A stretch of DNA of 52,753 nt from Flavobacteriaceae bacterium UBA4439 (GCA_002390455.1 DGPN01000034.1:1-52753); one strand, 5' to 3'; shown: positions 16,582 to 25,622, counted from the stretch's first letter. The notes: generated by a model not told the origin, from the letters alone. A program made the numbers and translations.

Positions 16582-17409
16582 TCAATACCTTACCTCTACA
16601 TTCATACCCACACTGGCAGCGCCCACTTTGACCCATGTTCCCTGACTGACTTCGCGGGCGATCAAAGGGGATCCAAAAAAACCACCGGAAAAAAAGAGGT
16701 TTCCGGGTCCCAAATCCTCTATCCATTCGATCGCAACAAAAAAGTCTTCATCAATGACAATTTCATAAGGATTCAAATCTTTAGTCACAATGCCAGAATC
16801 AATATCGGTTTCGATGATGATATTTTCTTTAAGTAAAGTCTCATTGGGCAATCCGTTTTTGAGATTATAAAAATTGAGTCGAAATCGCAATGGGAAAAAA
16901 TCGTTTTGAACGATAGAAATATTGAATTTTTTGAGGATCATGGGACGTTTTCTTTGACGAACCACAAATCCCATTTCATTTCCCAACCGGTTGGTGGTAA
17001 AAGCCGCATAGATCATCTGCGACCTAGTTTTGTTACCCAATATTTTGGTTTCAAATTTTGTTCTTTGGGAGCTGACTACCACCTCATCCAAGGCCGTGGT
17101 TTCCTCGGACATGGAGACAGAGAAAACATCTTGATCTAAATAATCATTAAGTGAATATTCTTGGGTTTGGAAACCGATCATAGAAAAACGCAGGCGCGCC
17201 GACCCATCCACTCCAGAGGGCACATCGAATTCAAAAAATCCTTGTTCATCAGATATCGTTCCCAGATTGAGATCGACCAAACCGACGTTTACATAAGGCA
17301 GTGGCAGTTCGCTATCAGCATCAATTATTTGACCTGCAACTGAGGTCTGTCCAAAGCCAAAAAGCGGGAGAATAAAAAAAGGGAGTAGGAGGAAAAAAGA
17401 CTTATACAT
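16582..17409 (-). CDS. Exported carboxypeptidase-like regulatory domain protein
   Basis: 275 residues. Signal peptide MYKSFFLLLPFFILPLFGFG, cleavage near GQT. Residues about 20-110 form a carboxypeptidase-D regulatory-like (CarboxypepD_reg) beta sandwich: SVAGQIIDADSELPLPYVNV, GTISDEQGFFEFDVP, LRFSMIGFQTQEYSL. This domain is typical of the N-termini of Bacteroidota outer-membrane proteins, but no TonB-dependent barrel follows. The remainder (VRQRKRPMILKKFNISI and later) is another beta-rich region of unknown role. It lies 19 bases after murA on the same strand and may be transcribed with it. Confidence 0.8.
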   Translation of the reverse strand: MYKSFFLLLPFFILPLFGFGQTSVAGQIIDADSELPLPYVNVGLVDLNLGTISDEQGFFEFDVPSGVDGSARLRFSMIGFQTQEYSLNDYLDQDVFSVSMSEETTALDEVVVSSQRTKFETKILGNKTRSQMIYAAFTTNRLGNEMGFVVRQRKRPMILKKFNISIVQNDFFPLRFRLNFYNLKNGLPNETLLKENIIIETDIDSGIVTKDLNPYEIVIDEDFFVAIEWIEDLGPGNLFFSGGFFGSPLIAREVSQGTWVKVGAASVGMNVEVRY

Positions 17410-17428
17410 GGGGGTAAGTAAAAGCTAT

Positions 17429-18742
17429 TTAGGAATCAATGCGTTCTATTTTGGCACCTATTTTTTGAAGTCGTTGGACAATATTTTCATAACCACGATC
17501 GATTTGCTCGATATTAAAAATGGTACTCATTCCTTTTGCCGAGAGTGCTGCAATCAATAGGGAAATTCCTGCTCTGATGTCGGGCGAGGTCATCACCGTA
17601 GACTTTAGTTGGGATTTAAAGTCATGGCCAATAACGGTTGCACGGTGGGGATCACACAAAATAATTTTAGCACCCATATCAATAAGTTTATCGACAAAAA
17701 ACAAACGGCTTTCGAACATTTTTTGATGGATCAATACACTTCCTCGGGCTTGGGTGGCTACTACCAATACAATGCTGAGCAGGTCGGGAGTAAAACCAGG
17801 CCAAGGGGCATCCGCAATGGTCAATATTGAACCATCTATATAATTTTGAATCTCATAGCCATTTTCATGGGAAGGAATAAAAATATCATCGCCTTTTCTT
17901 TCAAGCTTTATGCCGAGTTTTGAGAAGACATTGGGGATTTGACCCAAGTCATCCCAACTGACGTTTTGAATGGTGATTTCGCTTTTGGTCATCGCTGCCA
18001 ATCCAATCCAACTGCCTATTTCAACCATATCGGGCAATATGCTGTGTTCTGTTCCTGACAAAGAGCTTACTCCTTCAATAGAGAGTAGATTGGAGCCTAC
18101 ACCCGAAATTTTAGCCCCCATACTGTTCAACATTTTACACAATTGTTGTAGATAGGGTTCGCAGGCAGCATTATAGATAGTGGTGGTTCCTTTGGCCAAA
18201 ACAGCAGCCATTACAATATTGGCCGTTCCAGTTACAGAAGCTTCTTCCAACAAGAGATTCTGTCCCAGGAGTTGGTCAGCGGTTACCGTGTAAAAATAGT
18301 CTTCTTTACTATATTTAAAGTGAGCACCCAATAGTTTAAGACCTTCAAAATGGGTATCCAACCTTCTTCTTCCTATCTTGTCTCCACCCGGACGGGGAAT
18401 TGATCCCTTTCCGTACTTTGACAACATGGGGCCCACAAGCATGACCGAACCTCTTAGTTGCTTTGCATCAGTTTTATATTCTTGGGTATCTAGAAAATTG
18501 AGATCAATAGCTTCGGCATTAAAAGCATACTTTCCTTTCTCAAGGAATGTTACTTTTACTCCCATTTTTTTGAGTAGTCCTATAAGTTTGTTGACATCAA
18601 CAATATCGGGAATATTGGAAATAGTAACAGTTTCTTCTGTGAGCAAAACTGCACACAAAATTTGCAAAGCTTCGTTTTTTGCCCCTTGAGGGGTAATATT
18701 ACCTTTTAGACGATGACCTCCTTCAATTTGAAAACTACCCAT
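17429..18742 (-). CDS. murA: UDP-N-acetylglucosamine 1-carboxyvinyltransferase (MurA), Asp variant
   Basis: 437 residues, family length. It transfers enolpyruvate from PEP to UDP-GlcNAc, the first committed step of peptidoglycan synthesis. The start FQIEGGHRLKGNITPQGAKN (residues 4-23) is the typical substrate loop. The catalytic loop reads IPRPGGDKIGRRRLDTH, with D121 where E. coli has Cys115. The Cys-to-Asp variant keeps activity but prevents covalent inhibition by fosfomycin in other bacteria, so intrinsic resistance is expected. Lies 12 bases downstream of the DUF4290 gene, probably co-transcribed. Confidence 0.93.
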   Translation of the reverse strand: MGSFQIEGGHRLKGNITPQGAKNEALQILCAVLLTEETVTISNIPDIVDVNKLIGLLKKMGVKVTFLEKGKYAFNAEAIDLNFLDTQEYKTDAKQLRGSVMLVGPMLSKYGKGSIPRPGGDKIGRRRLDTHFEGLKLLGAHFKYSKEDYFYTVTADQLLGQNLLLEEASVTGTANIVMAAVLAKGTTTIYNAACEPYLQQLCKMLNSMGAKISGVGSNLLSIEGVSSLSGTEHSILPDMVEIGSWIGLAAMTKSEITIQNVSWDDLGQIPNVFSKLGIKLERKGDDIFIPSHENGYEIQNYIDGSILTIADAPWPGFTPDLLSIVLVVATQARGSVLIHQKMFESRLFFVDKLIDMGAKIILCDPHRATVIGHDFKSQLKSTVMTSPDIRAGISLLIAALSAKGMSTIFNIEQIDRGYENIVQRLQKIGAKIERIDS

Positions 18743-18754
18743 TAAAGCTGTAAA

Positions 18755-19399
18755 TTAATATCTTTTACGACCGTTGTTTCTTTTATTCCGCTGTTTTTGA
18801 TTGCTTTTGGAACCATTGCCGTTTTTGGATCGAATTTTAAGAAATTCGGAGGAGTCGGTCAATGGTAGATCCTCTTCTCTCACCTTTAGATTGTTGTCTG
18901 ACAATTCCTTTAAGTGATTGAGAATGACCTCGTCCTCAACCGTATCTTTATTCCAGTTGAGAAAACATTTTTTCATATGATTGGCAATGTTGTAAACCAG
19001 CGCATATTTGAGGTCTCCCTCTTCCCAGTTCATTGCCACATTAATCATACTTTTAATGTTATTGCCGTAAAATCGATATTTGGGATTTCTTTGGGGATAT
19101 GCCAAACGGTCAGGCTTCTGTGCCAAAACCTCTTTTTGGGGTTTCTCATAAGGACTGTCAACATCCAACTCAAAATCGGACATGATAAAAAGCTGATCCC
19201 ATATTTTATGCTGAAAATCAGGAACATCACGCAAATGGGGATTCATATTACCCATAATCCCGATGACCGCACTAGCCATTTTATTGCGCTCTTCTCGGTC
19301 TTGAGTTTCCATGATTTGGTTGATCATAATTTGAACATGTCTGCCATACTCAGGAATGATCAACTGAGTTCTTTTGGTATTGTATTGTAATGTTTCCAT
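18755..19399 (-). CDS. DUF4290 family protein
   Basis: 214 residues. Starts METLQYNTKRTQLIIPEYGR and contains DREERNKMASAVIGIMGNMN and PHLRDVPDFQHKIWDQLFIM, all hallmarks of DUF4290, a cytoplasmic family confined to Bacteroidota. The C-terminal tail (about 193-214) is a basic, low-complexity run rich in K, R, N, which may bind RNA or be disordered. It precedes murA by 12 bases, an arrangement seen across flavobacteria, so a cell-envelope link is possible but unproven. Confidence 0.85.
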   Translation of the reverse strand: METLQYNTKRTQLIIPEYGRHVQIMINQIMETQDREERNKMASAVIGIMGNMNPHLRDVPDFQHKIWDQLFIMSDFELDVDSPYEKPQKEVLAQKPDRLAYPQRNPKYRFYGNNIKSMINVAMNWEEGDLKYALVYNIANHMKKCFLNWNKDTVEDEVILNHLKELSDNNLKVREEDLPLTDSSEFLKIRSKNGNGSKSNQKQRNKRNNGRKRY

Positions 19400-19484
19400 G
19401 AAGGGAAATTATTTATCTTAAGTGAAGTTGGAAAAGCGCAATTTACTAAAATTCATATAATCCACTATTCAATTGCATAATTAA

Positions 19485-19778
19485 TTACAAAATGATAACC
19501 CCCTTAAACTCAGAAGCTTTTTTATAAATAGCGATTACTTGCATTGGGGATTTCATCTCAATAGTTATGGTGAGGCTTTGAAACTTATTTTTAGAAGAAT
19601 TGACCAATGAAACACCCTCAGTAGGATTGTTGAATAAATCCTTGAGTTTATCGATTTGATGGCTGTCCGACTTTACAATAAATTTGAACATGTACAGACC
19701 TGGCCAGTTTTGTGATTCCTCCAATTGTTTTTGGAATCTTTCGTAAAAATCATCAGGTTTTTCCTTTGAATTCATCAA
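19485..19778 (-). CDS. DUF493 (YbeD-like) family protein
   Basis: 97 residues. FYERFQKQLEESQNWPGLYM followed by FKFIVKSDSHQIDKLKDLF and a C-terminal IYKKASEFKGVIIL strand fit DUF493, an ACT-like alpha/beta fold. E. coli YbeD of this family is of uncertain function, with a link to lipoate metabolism by neighbourhood. A TATATTTG -7-like box lies on the minus strand at 19802-19795, 17 bases before the start codon. Divergent from the P-loop ATPase gene. Confidence 0.8.
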   Translation of the reverse strand: MMNSKEKPDDFYERFQKQLEESQNWPGLYMFKFIVKSDSHQIDKLKDLFNNPTEGVSLVNSSKNKFQSLTITIEMKSPMQVIAIYKKASEFKGVIIL

Positions 19779-19794
19779 GGAATATTATTTTGTA

Positions 19795-19802
19795 CAAATA
19801 TA
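19795..19802 (-). promoter_or_regulatory. Candidate -7 box TATATTTG for the DUF493 gene
   Basis: Read on the minus strand, the sequence is TATATTTG, a full match to TAnnTTTG, 17 bases before the ATG at 19778. No convincing -33 TTTG is seen upstream. Confidence 0.35.
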
Positions 19803-19832
19803 GTCGATATCTCTATTATTTAAGAAGTACTG

Positions 19833-20393
19833 ATGCCTCTGTTTGAAAATAAAAAAATAGTAATTAGCGGCGGACCAGGAAGTGGAAAAACCACCTTGGT
19901 CAATTTGTTGCGTAATAGGGGATACAAATGCGTTGACGAATTTTCGAGAACTCTCATCGAAAATGCCCAAAAAAAAGGGGAAAATAATATTTTTAATACT
20001 CAGCCTCTCTATTTTAGTAAGGAAGTCTGGAAAGTAAGAAAGAAACAATATGAAAAATACATATCAGGAATCAACAAAACACAAAATCTATATGTGTTCT
20101 TCGATAGAGCTTTGCACGATGTTGTAGCTTATTTGGATTACATTGGAGTATCCTATGATCCCCATCAGTTTGACCCATCAGCTTTTCCTTATGACATGGC
20201 CATGCTCCTTCCCCCCTGGGAAGCCATTTATACCAAAGACAATGAACGAAAGGAAGATTTTGAGGAAGCTGAAAAACTCTATTTTTACATCAAAAAAACC
20301 TATCAAAAATATAATATTCCCATTGTTGAAATTCCTTTTGAAAGCCCAGAGGCAAGGATTTCGACCCTACTCGATTACTTGAATCATGGATAA
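19833..20393 (+). CDS. P-loop NTPase of the AAA_28/NadR-like type
   Basis: 186 residues. Walker A is ISGGPGSGKTTLVNLL (residues 11-26). DEFSRTLIE (35-43) and FFDRALHDVVAYLDYIG (roughly 89-105) are the other family features, resembling kinase-like ATPases related to NadR C-terminal domains. It may phosphorylate a small molecule, but no substrate is evident. The stop overlaps the recQ start by 8 bases (20386-20393), so the two are translationally coupled. Confidence 0.75.
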   Translation: MPLFENKKIVISGGPGSGKTTLVNLLRNRGYKCVDEFSRTLIENAQKKGENNIFNTQPLYFSKEVWKVRKKQYEKYISGINKTQNLYVFFDRALHDVVAYLDYIGVSYDPHQFDPSAFPYDMAMLLPPWEAIYTKDNERKEDFEEAEKLYFYIKKTYQKYNIPIVEIPFESPEARISTLLDYLNHG

Positions 20394-22278
20394 AATGCTT
20401 GATTATTTAAAGCAATATTGGAAAAGCAACTCCTTTAGACCACTACAAGAGGAAGTGATCCAACATTATCTCAAGGGAAAAGACACTCTAGTATTGATGC
20501 CCACTGGAGGTGGAAAATCCGTTTGTTATCAGCTCCCTGCCTTGCTTAAGGAGGGGCAAACTCTGGTGATTTCACCTCTGATTTCGCTAATGCAAGATCA
20601 GGTGAATCAGCTCAACCAACGTGGGATAAAATCGATGTTTTTTGAGAGTCAGGGGGGTAAAAATGATATCTATCGTCAATTGGAAAATGCCCGTAACGGC
20701 AATTTTAAATTGATTTACTCTTCTCCCGAAAGATTGACCAGCGCGGAATTTCTAAATCAAATCGAAAAATTACCCCTTAATGGAATTGCCATTGATGAGG
20801 CGCATTGTATTTCGGAATGGGGACACGATTTTAGACCTGCCTTCAGGCTCATAAAAAATTTACGACCCTTGTTTCCCCATATCCCCTTTATGGCCCTTAC
20901 AGCAACCGCTACTCCAAAAGTGTTAAAAGACATCAACTCGGCGCTAGGTTTGATCCATCCCAAAATCTTCAGTACCTCATTCGAAAGAAAAAACATACAC
21001 TACGAAGTACGGCAGGTAGAGGATAAAATGGGAACACTAAAAAAGCTACTGATCTCCTCCCCGAGCGAATCGGTCATCATCTATTGTCGTTCGCGTTCCA
21101 AAACAGAACACACTGCCCAACAACTCCAAAGATGGGGTCTAAAAGCGGGGTTTTATCACGGTGGTTTAGAGGCGCGTCAAAAAAAACAAATGCTCGAAGA
21201 TTGGAAAACCGAAGTCCAGCCCATTATGGTGGCCACCAGTGCTTTCGGGATGGGTATTGACAAAAGTAACGTCAGGAAAATCGTTCACTTGATCATGTCA
21301 GAAAGTATGGAATCGTACTATCAAGAAACAGGAAGAGCCGGAAGGGATGGCCTTCCTTCGGAAGCTGTTCTTTTGGTTCATCCTTCTGATAAAGACCGAT
21401 TAGAAAATCAGTTTCTGAGTCATCTTCCAACCACAGAAGATATCAAACGGTTTTTCAAAAAACTTTGTGACTATCTTCATATCGCCCTCGGTGAGGGTGA
21501 AGGAGAGGAATACAAACTCAACTTCAAAAACTTTTGCGCTGCCTATCAGTTCAACCCGAAAAAGGCTCAGCATTGTTTTGGAATATTGGACAGAGAAGGA
21601 GTTTTGGAAATGCAATACATGCATGAAACCCAAACCCATTTAAGGATCAAATGCAGCCCCTCCGAAGCACTTAAAAGAACAGAACAGGGAGACGATGCCG
21701 CTCGAATACTTCAATTTTTGATGCGCACTTATGAAGAACTTTTTAGAAAAGAAAAGAAAATCAATCTTGGACAGCTCGTTGACCTTCTGGGATTGGGTTT
21801 TGATAAAATTCAAAAGCAACTGAGTTTGATGAATAAAGAAAATGTTCTGGAGTATCAACAGTCAAATACAGACATCAAACTCTACTGGAAAGTTCCACGC
21901 GAAGACCGATACACCCTAAATCCTTTTCTCAAAAGAATCAGAGTACACAATCAGCTAAAAGCCGATAAAATAGCTTATATGCTGGACTATGCCTTTGAAA
22001 AAGCCGAATGCAAACGCAATAAAATATTGCGGTATTTCGGAGAAAAAAAATCGGATAACTGTAATCAATGTAGTGCAAAAAGTTGTCATAAAAACAGTGA
22101 GCCGAATACAGAGGTGGAAACAAAAATCAAAAAAATTTTAGAGCAAGAAGCCCAAAGTGCATATCAAATAGGTTTAAAAATAGAAACATCAAACGATTCC
22201 ATTGTGATAGCTTTGCACGATATGATGGAAGATAACATTATAGGTTTGAATGAAATAAATCAATTTTACCTGAAATGA
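20386..22278 (+). CDS. recQ: ATP-dependent DNA helicase of the RecQ family
   Basis: 630 residues. Walker A MPTGGGKSVCYQLP (residues 38-51) and the DEAH box AIDEAHCISEWGHDFR (135-150) are clear, and motif VI is the YYQETGRAGRDGLPS stretch. A zinc-binding domain follows with cysteines in AECKRNKILRYFG and CNQCSAKSC. A short winged-helix-like tail ends the protein; no HRDC domain is present, so it is a shorter RecQ form. RecQ unwinds DNA 3' to 5' in repair and recombination. Overlaps the ATPase gene upstream and has a 4-base ATGA overlap with fmt. Confidence 0.9.
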   Translation: MDKMLDYLKQYWKSNSFRPLQEEVIQHYLKGKDTLVLMPTGGGKSVCYQLPALLKEGQTLVISPLISLMQDQVNQLNQRGIKSMFFESQGGKNDIYRQLENARNGNFKLIYSSPERLTSAEFLNQIEKLPLNGIAIDEAHCISEWGHDFRPAFRLIKNLRPLFPHIPFMALTATATPKVLKDINSALGLIHPKIFSTSFERKNIHYEVRQVEDKMGTLKKLLISSPSESVIIYCRSRSKTEHTAQQLQRWGLKAGFYHGGLEARQKKQMLEDWKTEVQPIMVATSAFGMGIDKSNVRKIVHLIMSESMESYYQETGRAGRDGLPSEAVLLVHPSDKDRLENQFLSHLPTTEDIKRFFKKLCDYLHIALGEGEGEEYKLNFKNFCAAYQFNPKKAQHCFGILDREGVLEMQYMHETQTHLRIKCSPSEALKRTEQGDDAARILQFLMRTYEELFRKEKKINLGQLVDLLGLGFDKIQKQLSLMNKENVLEYQQSNTDIKLYWKVPREDRYTLNPFLKRIRVHNQLKADKIAYMLDYAFEKAECKRNKILRYFGEKKSDNCNQCSAKSCHKNSEPNTEVETKIKKILEQEAQSAYQIGLKIETSNDSIVIALHDMMEDNIIGLNEINQFYLK

Positions 22279-23219
22279 GTAAAAAAATAATTTTTTTTGG
22301 TACTCCTCCTTTCGCAGTTAAGTGTTTGGAGAAAATCGTTGAGGAAGAATTCAATATCGTTGCTGTGGTGACCGCACCAGATCGGCCTGCAGGTAGGGGC
22401 AGACAAATAAAAACCTCTGCGGTAAAACAGTTTGCTGAGACCCAAAATATACCCATTTTACAACCGACCAACCTCAAAGACCTACAATTTATTGAACAAT
22501 TGAAGGCGTTGGAGCCAGACTTGATGATCGTGGTTGCTTTTCGGATGCTTCCTAAGAGGATATGGTCAATTCCTTCGCTGGGAACATTTAATCTTCACGC
22601 CTCCTTGTTGCCCGACTACAGGGGTGCTGCTCCCATCAATTGGGCAATCATCAATCAAGAAAAGTACAGTGGTGTCACTTCCTTTTTTATTAATGAAGAA
22701 ATTGATACAGGAGCCATTCTCTTGCAGGAAAAAGTAGAAATTGAGGAACAAGAAACCGCAGGTAGCCTTCACGATAAACTGGCTGAAAAGGGAAGTGCAC
22801 TGATCTGTAAAACCATCAAAGGAATTCTTGAGGGAACCATAAGTCCGCAAAAACAAGAAATCAAGGGAACGGAAAAAGCTGCGCCCAAACTCAATAAAGA
22901 AAATGTTTTTATCGATTGGGATCAACCTCTTGAGGCCATACAGGCAAAAATAAAGGGCTTGTCCCCCTACCCTGGTGCAAGATTTAATTGGATCGAAGAA
23001 AATAAAACGGCAGTCATCAAAATCTTTGAGGCAGAAATCGTTAAAGAAAATCATCCGTTTGAACCGAAACAAGTCATCATTGAAGACAAAACAATACGGG
23101 TCGCACACCCCACTGGCTTTATCAATTGCAAGGTATTACAGTTTCCCAACAAAAAACAAATGAGTGTCATTGATCTATTAAATGGCAGTTCATTTTCCAA
23201 CAAAGTAGAAGTTTCTTGA
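22275..23219 (+). CDS. fmt: Methionyl-tRNA formyltransferase
   Basis: 314 residues, family length. IFFGTPPFAVKCLEKI at the N-terminus, FNLHASLLPDYRGAAPINWA (the formyl-tetrahydrofolate site with the catalytic His/Asn/Asp signature) and GVTSFFINEEIDTGAILLQ are diagnostic. It formylates Met-tRNA(fMet) for translation initiation, using 10-formyl-THF. The gene overlaps recQ by 4 bases and is followed by the HU gene after 127 bases with its own promoter. Confidence 0.93.
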   Translation: MSKKIIFFGTPPFAVKCLEKIVEEEFNIVAVVTAPDRPAGRGRQIKTSAVKQFAETQNIPILQPTNLKDLQFIEQLKALEPDLMIVVAFRMLPKRIWSIPSLGTFNLHASLLPDYRGAAPINWAIINQEKYSGVTSFFINEEIDTGAILLQEKVEIEEQETAGSLHDKLAEKGSALICKTIKGILEGTISPQKQEIKGTEKAAPKLNKENVFIDWDQPLEAIQAKIKGLSPYPGARFNWIEENKTAVIKIFEAEIVKENHPFEPKQVIIEDKTIRVAHPTGFINCKVLQFPNKKQMSVIDLLNGSSFSNKVEVS

Positions 23220-23290
23220 GTTCAAACCCCTCCATTATCAACAAATATTGGTTTTTATTAACAATAATGCGCATTTCAGCTGTTTTTTCA

Positions 23291-23319
23291 TTGGTCTTTA
23301 GGGAAAGCGTATAAATTTG
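23291..23319 (+). promoter_or_regulatory. Promoter of the HU gene
   Basis: TTGG at 23291-23294 (-33) and TAAATTTG at 23312-23319 (-7), separated by 17 bases, fit the Bacteroidota sigma-A pattern. The start codon follows 27 bases after the -7 box. Confidence 0.5.
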
Positions 23320-23346
23320 TGTTTATAAATATTAACCTTTAAGATT

Positions 23347-23619
23347 ATGAACAAATCAGAATTAATTGATGCTATGGCGGCAGATGCTGGCATCTCCAAG
23401 GCGGCTGCAAAAGCAGCGCTAGAATCATTAATTGGTAGTGTTGGTAAAACACTAAAAGGAGGAGGACGCGTTTCCCTAGTTGGATTTGGGTCTTGGTCTG
23501 TTTCCAAGAGAGCTGCAAGAGAAGGTAGAAACCCTCAAACTGGAGCCACTATTAAAATTGCTGCCAAAAATGTTGTTAAGTTTAAAGCTGGTGCTGAATT
23601 ATCTGGCTCTGTCAACTAA
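23347..23619 (+). CDS. hup: HU-family DNA-binding protein
   Basis: 90 residues, exactly the HU length. MNKSELIDAMAADAGISKAA, then ALESLIGSVGKTLKGGGRVS, LVGFGSWSVSKRAAREGRNP and QTGATIKIAAKNVVKFKAG are textbook HU, including the GFG turn and the beta arm with RNPQTG that intercalates into DNA. It is a nucleoid protein bending and compacting DNA. It has a promoter of its own and a strong intrinsic terminator after the stop. Confidence 0.95.
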   Translation: MNKSELIDAMAADAGISKAAAKAALESLIGSVGKTLKGGGRVSLVGFGSWSVSKRAAREGRNPQTGATIKIAAKNVVKFKAGAELSGSVN

Positions 23620-23641
23620 ACATTTAAGCCCAAAAACAAAT

Positions 23642-23671
23642 AAAGCTTCCCCTTTGGGAGGCTTTTTTTTT
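23642..23671 (+). terminator. Intrinsic terminator after the HU gene
   Basis: The arms AGCTTCCC (23644-23651) and GGGAGGCT (23656-23663) pair with one G-U around a CTTT loop and are followed by eight or nine T residues. Confidence 0.8.
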
Positions 23672-23728
23672 GGGTATAAATCATTAATTGACTAAATTAA
23701 AATTCGAAAACCTACACTTTTACAATTA

Positions 23729-24274
23729 ATGGATTCAGGAAAACTACTTATTGCAGAACCTTCAATATTTGGAGATCAAAATTTTCACCGATCTATTGTG
23801 ATTATGGTTGAAAAAAAAACCACGGGTTTTCTCGGCTTTATCATCAATAAGCCCTTAAGCTATGAAATCAAGGATATTCTACCCGAAATTCAAATAAATT
23901 TCCCACTCTATAATGGAGGACCAGTGGAACAAGACAACTTGTTTTTTATCCATAATGCTGGACATTTGATCCCCGGGAGCATTAAAATTGACGACAAACT
24001 ATTTTGGGGTGGTGATTTTGAAAAAGTCTTGGCATTGGTCAATGATGGCGTGCTCAGTCAAAAGGACATTCGATTCTTCTTGGGCTATTCAGGCTGGAGC
24101 AATAATCAGTTGAAACAAGAAATCGAAGCCAACTCTTGGGTAGTCGTAGAAAATTCATTTGAGGCCAACATTTTATCTCACCAAACAGAGGGTTTGTGGA
24201 AAGATCAAATGAAGGCTCTTGGAGGCAAGTATGTTATTTGGTCCAATACCCCCGAGAACCCATATCACAACTGA
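23729..24274 (+). CDS. YqgE/AlgH family protein
   Basis: 181 residues. GKLLIAEPSIFGDQNFHRSI (residues 4-23) and GFLGFIINKPLS, YNGGPVEQDNLFFIH, FFLGYSGWSNNQLKQEI are the conserved blocks of the UPF0301/AlgH family. Its function in most bacteria is unknown; in Pseudomonas AlgH is linked to alginate regulation. Its 3' end overlaps the 3' end of the converging aminotransferase-like gene by 10 bases (24265-24274). Confidence 0.88.
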   Translation: MDSGKLLIAEPSIFGDQNFHRSIVIMVEKKTTGFLGFIINKPLSYEIKDILPEIQINFPLYNGGPVEQDNLFFIHNAGHLIPGSIKIDDKLFWGGDFEKVLALVNDGVLSQKDIRFFLGYSGWSNNQLKQEIEANSWVVVENSFEANILSHQTEGLWKDQMKALGGKYVIWSNTPENPYHN

Positions 24275-25101
24275 TTTTTCAAGTAATCCAAGAATTGCAG
24301 GCGCAAAGAAACTGACTTTTCTTTACCGAATTTTTTCTTCCTAAATTGTCCGATGTGGAGGAAACCATATGCTGAGGAAATCAAGAACACCTCTTCGGCT
24401 TGTTGGATTGAAAATACAGCTATCTCGGTTTCGAATTGCTGGATTTCACTTTCCTTTTTTAGAAATTCTATAAAAGCATTTCGTATTACAGTATTGGCCG
24501 TTCCCTCCGAAAGTGCTGGAGTTTGAATCCCATCGGGTTGAATCAGAAAAACAGCCCCATGGGTACTCTCCACCAATCTTTTGTGATCGTTAAGGAGCAA
24601 TGCTGCTCCAAATCCATTTTCATAGGCAAATACTTCACCCAATTGACGTAAAGAAGCATTGGTTTGAAAAAGATTGGAATAAGCGCTGGCAAAGACATAA
24701 TGATCTTTGTATAAGGTCAAGTCTAGCGTCTTATTTTCCCAAGTAGATTCATTCCCTTGCATTAAAAAACAAATCGGACTAACTGCTTCCTCTTGTGTTG
24801 GTGGTTTTTTTCTGTAAAATTTTAGACTCAATTGCTGAATATCAGGAGTGCTTTTGTTAAAATTATTCAACAGATCGGTTTGTTCTTGAAAAAAGTCCAA
24901 GGTAAAATGCATAGGAATTTCTACTCTGAACCTTCTAAGGGAGGCCATGATCGAAAAGTAATGTGACTCCAAAAGACTTATTTTACCCCCGAATGCAATC
25001 AAATGATGGGTATGAATGGGGAGAAAAGTCAGGCAACTGAGTGATTCCTCTGGAACAGCCTTGAAGCTGGAGAAACATTTCCCGTCAAAATTAATCATCA
25101 A
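24265..25101 (-). CDS. Class IV aminotransferase-like protein, catalytic Lys apparently absent
   Basis: 278 residues with fold-type IV features: the C-terminal NDHKRLVESTHGAVFLIQPD and TPALSEGTANTVIRNAFIEF match the cofactor-cup part of branched-chain/D-amino-acid aminotransferases and 4-amino-4-deoxychorismate lyase (PabC). The usual PLP-Lys region reads SAYSNLFQTNASLRQLGEVF, where the expected Lys appears as Gln146. If that alignment is right, it is not a normal PLP enzyme. Weak alternative: Lys elsewhere is used. It lies 7 bases upstream of... on the same strand after the START-like gene. Converges with AlgH gene with a 10-base 3' overlap. Confidence 0.75.
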   Translation of the reverse strand: MMINFDGKCFSSFKAVPEESLSCLTFLPIHTHHLIAFGGKISLLESHYFSIMASLRRFRVEIPMHFTLDFFQEQTDLLNNFNKSTPDIQQLSLKFYRKKPPTQEEAVSPICFLMQGNESTWENKTLDLTLYKDHYVFASAYSNLFQTNASLRQLGEVFAYENGFGAALLLNDHKRLVESTHGAVFLIQPDGIQTPALSEGTANTVIRNAFIEFLKKESEIQQFETEIAVFSIQQAEEVFLISSAYGFLHIGQFRKKKFGKEKSVSLRLQFLDYLKNQL

Positions 25102-25108
25102 AAAAGAA

Positions 25109-25501
25109 TTAGGCAGAACCTAGAACTTGTTTCAGGTCAAAAATCAAACTATTCCAAAGGAGTTTGGATTCATCCAATTCATCTTCATCAGCAAAATCAG
25201 AGACAACCAAAGAGACATCTTTTGTAATTTCATCAACTTCAATCTTAAATTCAAAATAATAATCGGCATCATCTTCTTCGCCATTGTCCCATTGAAATCG
25301 GATTCTTTCATTGGATTTATTTTGAATCAATTTTGCCTTTTCTTCCGTATCATCCCAAATAAAAAGGAAAGCTTCACCTCTAGAATTGACGTTGTCGGCA
25401 AACCACTCTGACAAACCAGAGGGAGTGGAAAGGTATTGATATAACAACTGAGGAGATGCCTGAAAATCATACTCTACAGAAAAGAAGGTTTTTTTACTCA
25501 T
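25109..25501 (-). CDS. START-like (SRPBCC) domain protein
   Basis: 130 residues from ATG 25501; a longer frame to 25615 is possible but its extra 38 residues do not resemble the family. It begins MSKKTFFSVEYDFQASPQLLYQYL and continues GLSEWFADNVNSRGEAFLF, FIWDDTEEKAKLI, then an acidic stretch DEDELDESKLLWNSLIFDL. It matches the START-like family of Bacteroidota, relatives of AHSA1. The pocket may bind a hydrophobic ligand; unknown. Lies 7 bases upstream of the aminotransferase-like gene on the same strand. Confidence 0.8.
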   Translation of the reverse strand: MSKKTFFSVEYDFQASPQLLYQYLSTPSGLSEWFADNVNSRGEAFLFIWDDTEEKAKLIQNKSNERIRFQWDNGEEDDADYYFEFKIEVDEITKDVSLVVSDFADEDELDESKLLWNSLIFDLKQVLGSA

Positions 25502-25622
25502 AGAAGTGAACATTTGTTGGTAATATATACAAAAAAGTTTAGGTGTCGTCCAAAGTGCTAATTTTTTTTGAAAGTTCAAAGGCTCACTAAAAATTATAAT
25601 TTTATATTTGCCCATCGAAAAT

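Noticed and set aside
22566..23108. 180-codon minus-strand frame inside fmt
   Set aside because: Antisense shadow of fmt; high Cys/Phe content without a known pattern.
25502..25615. Longer N-terminus for the START-like protein
   Set aside because: The added 38 residues do not resemble the family, whose proteins start at the MSKKTFF position.
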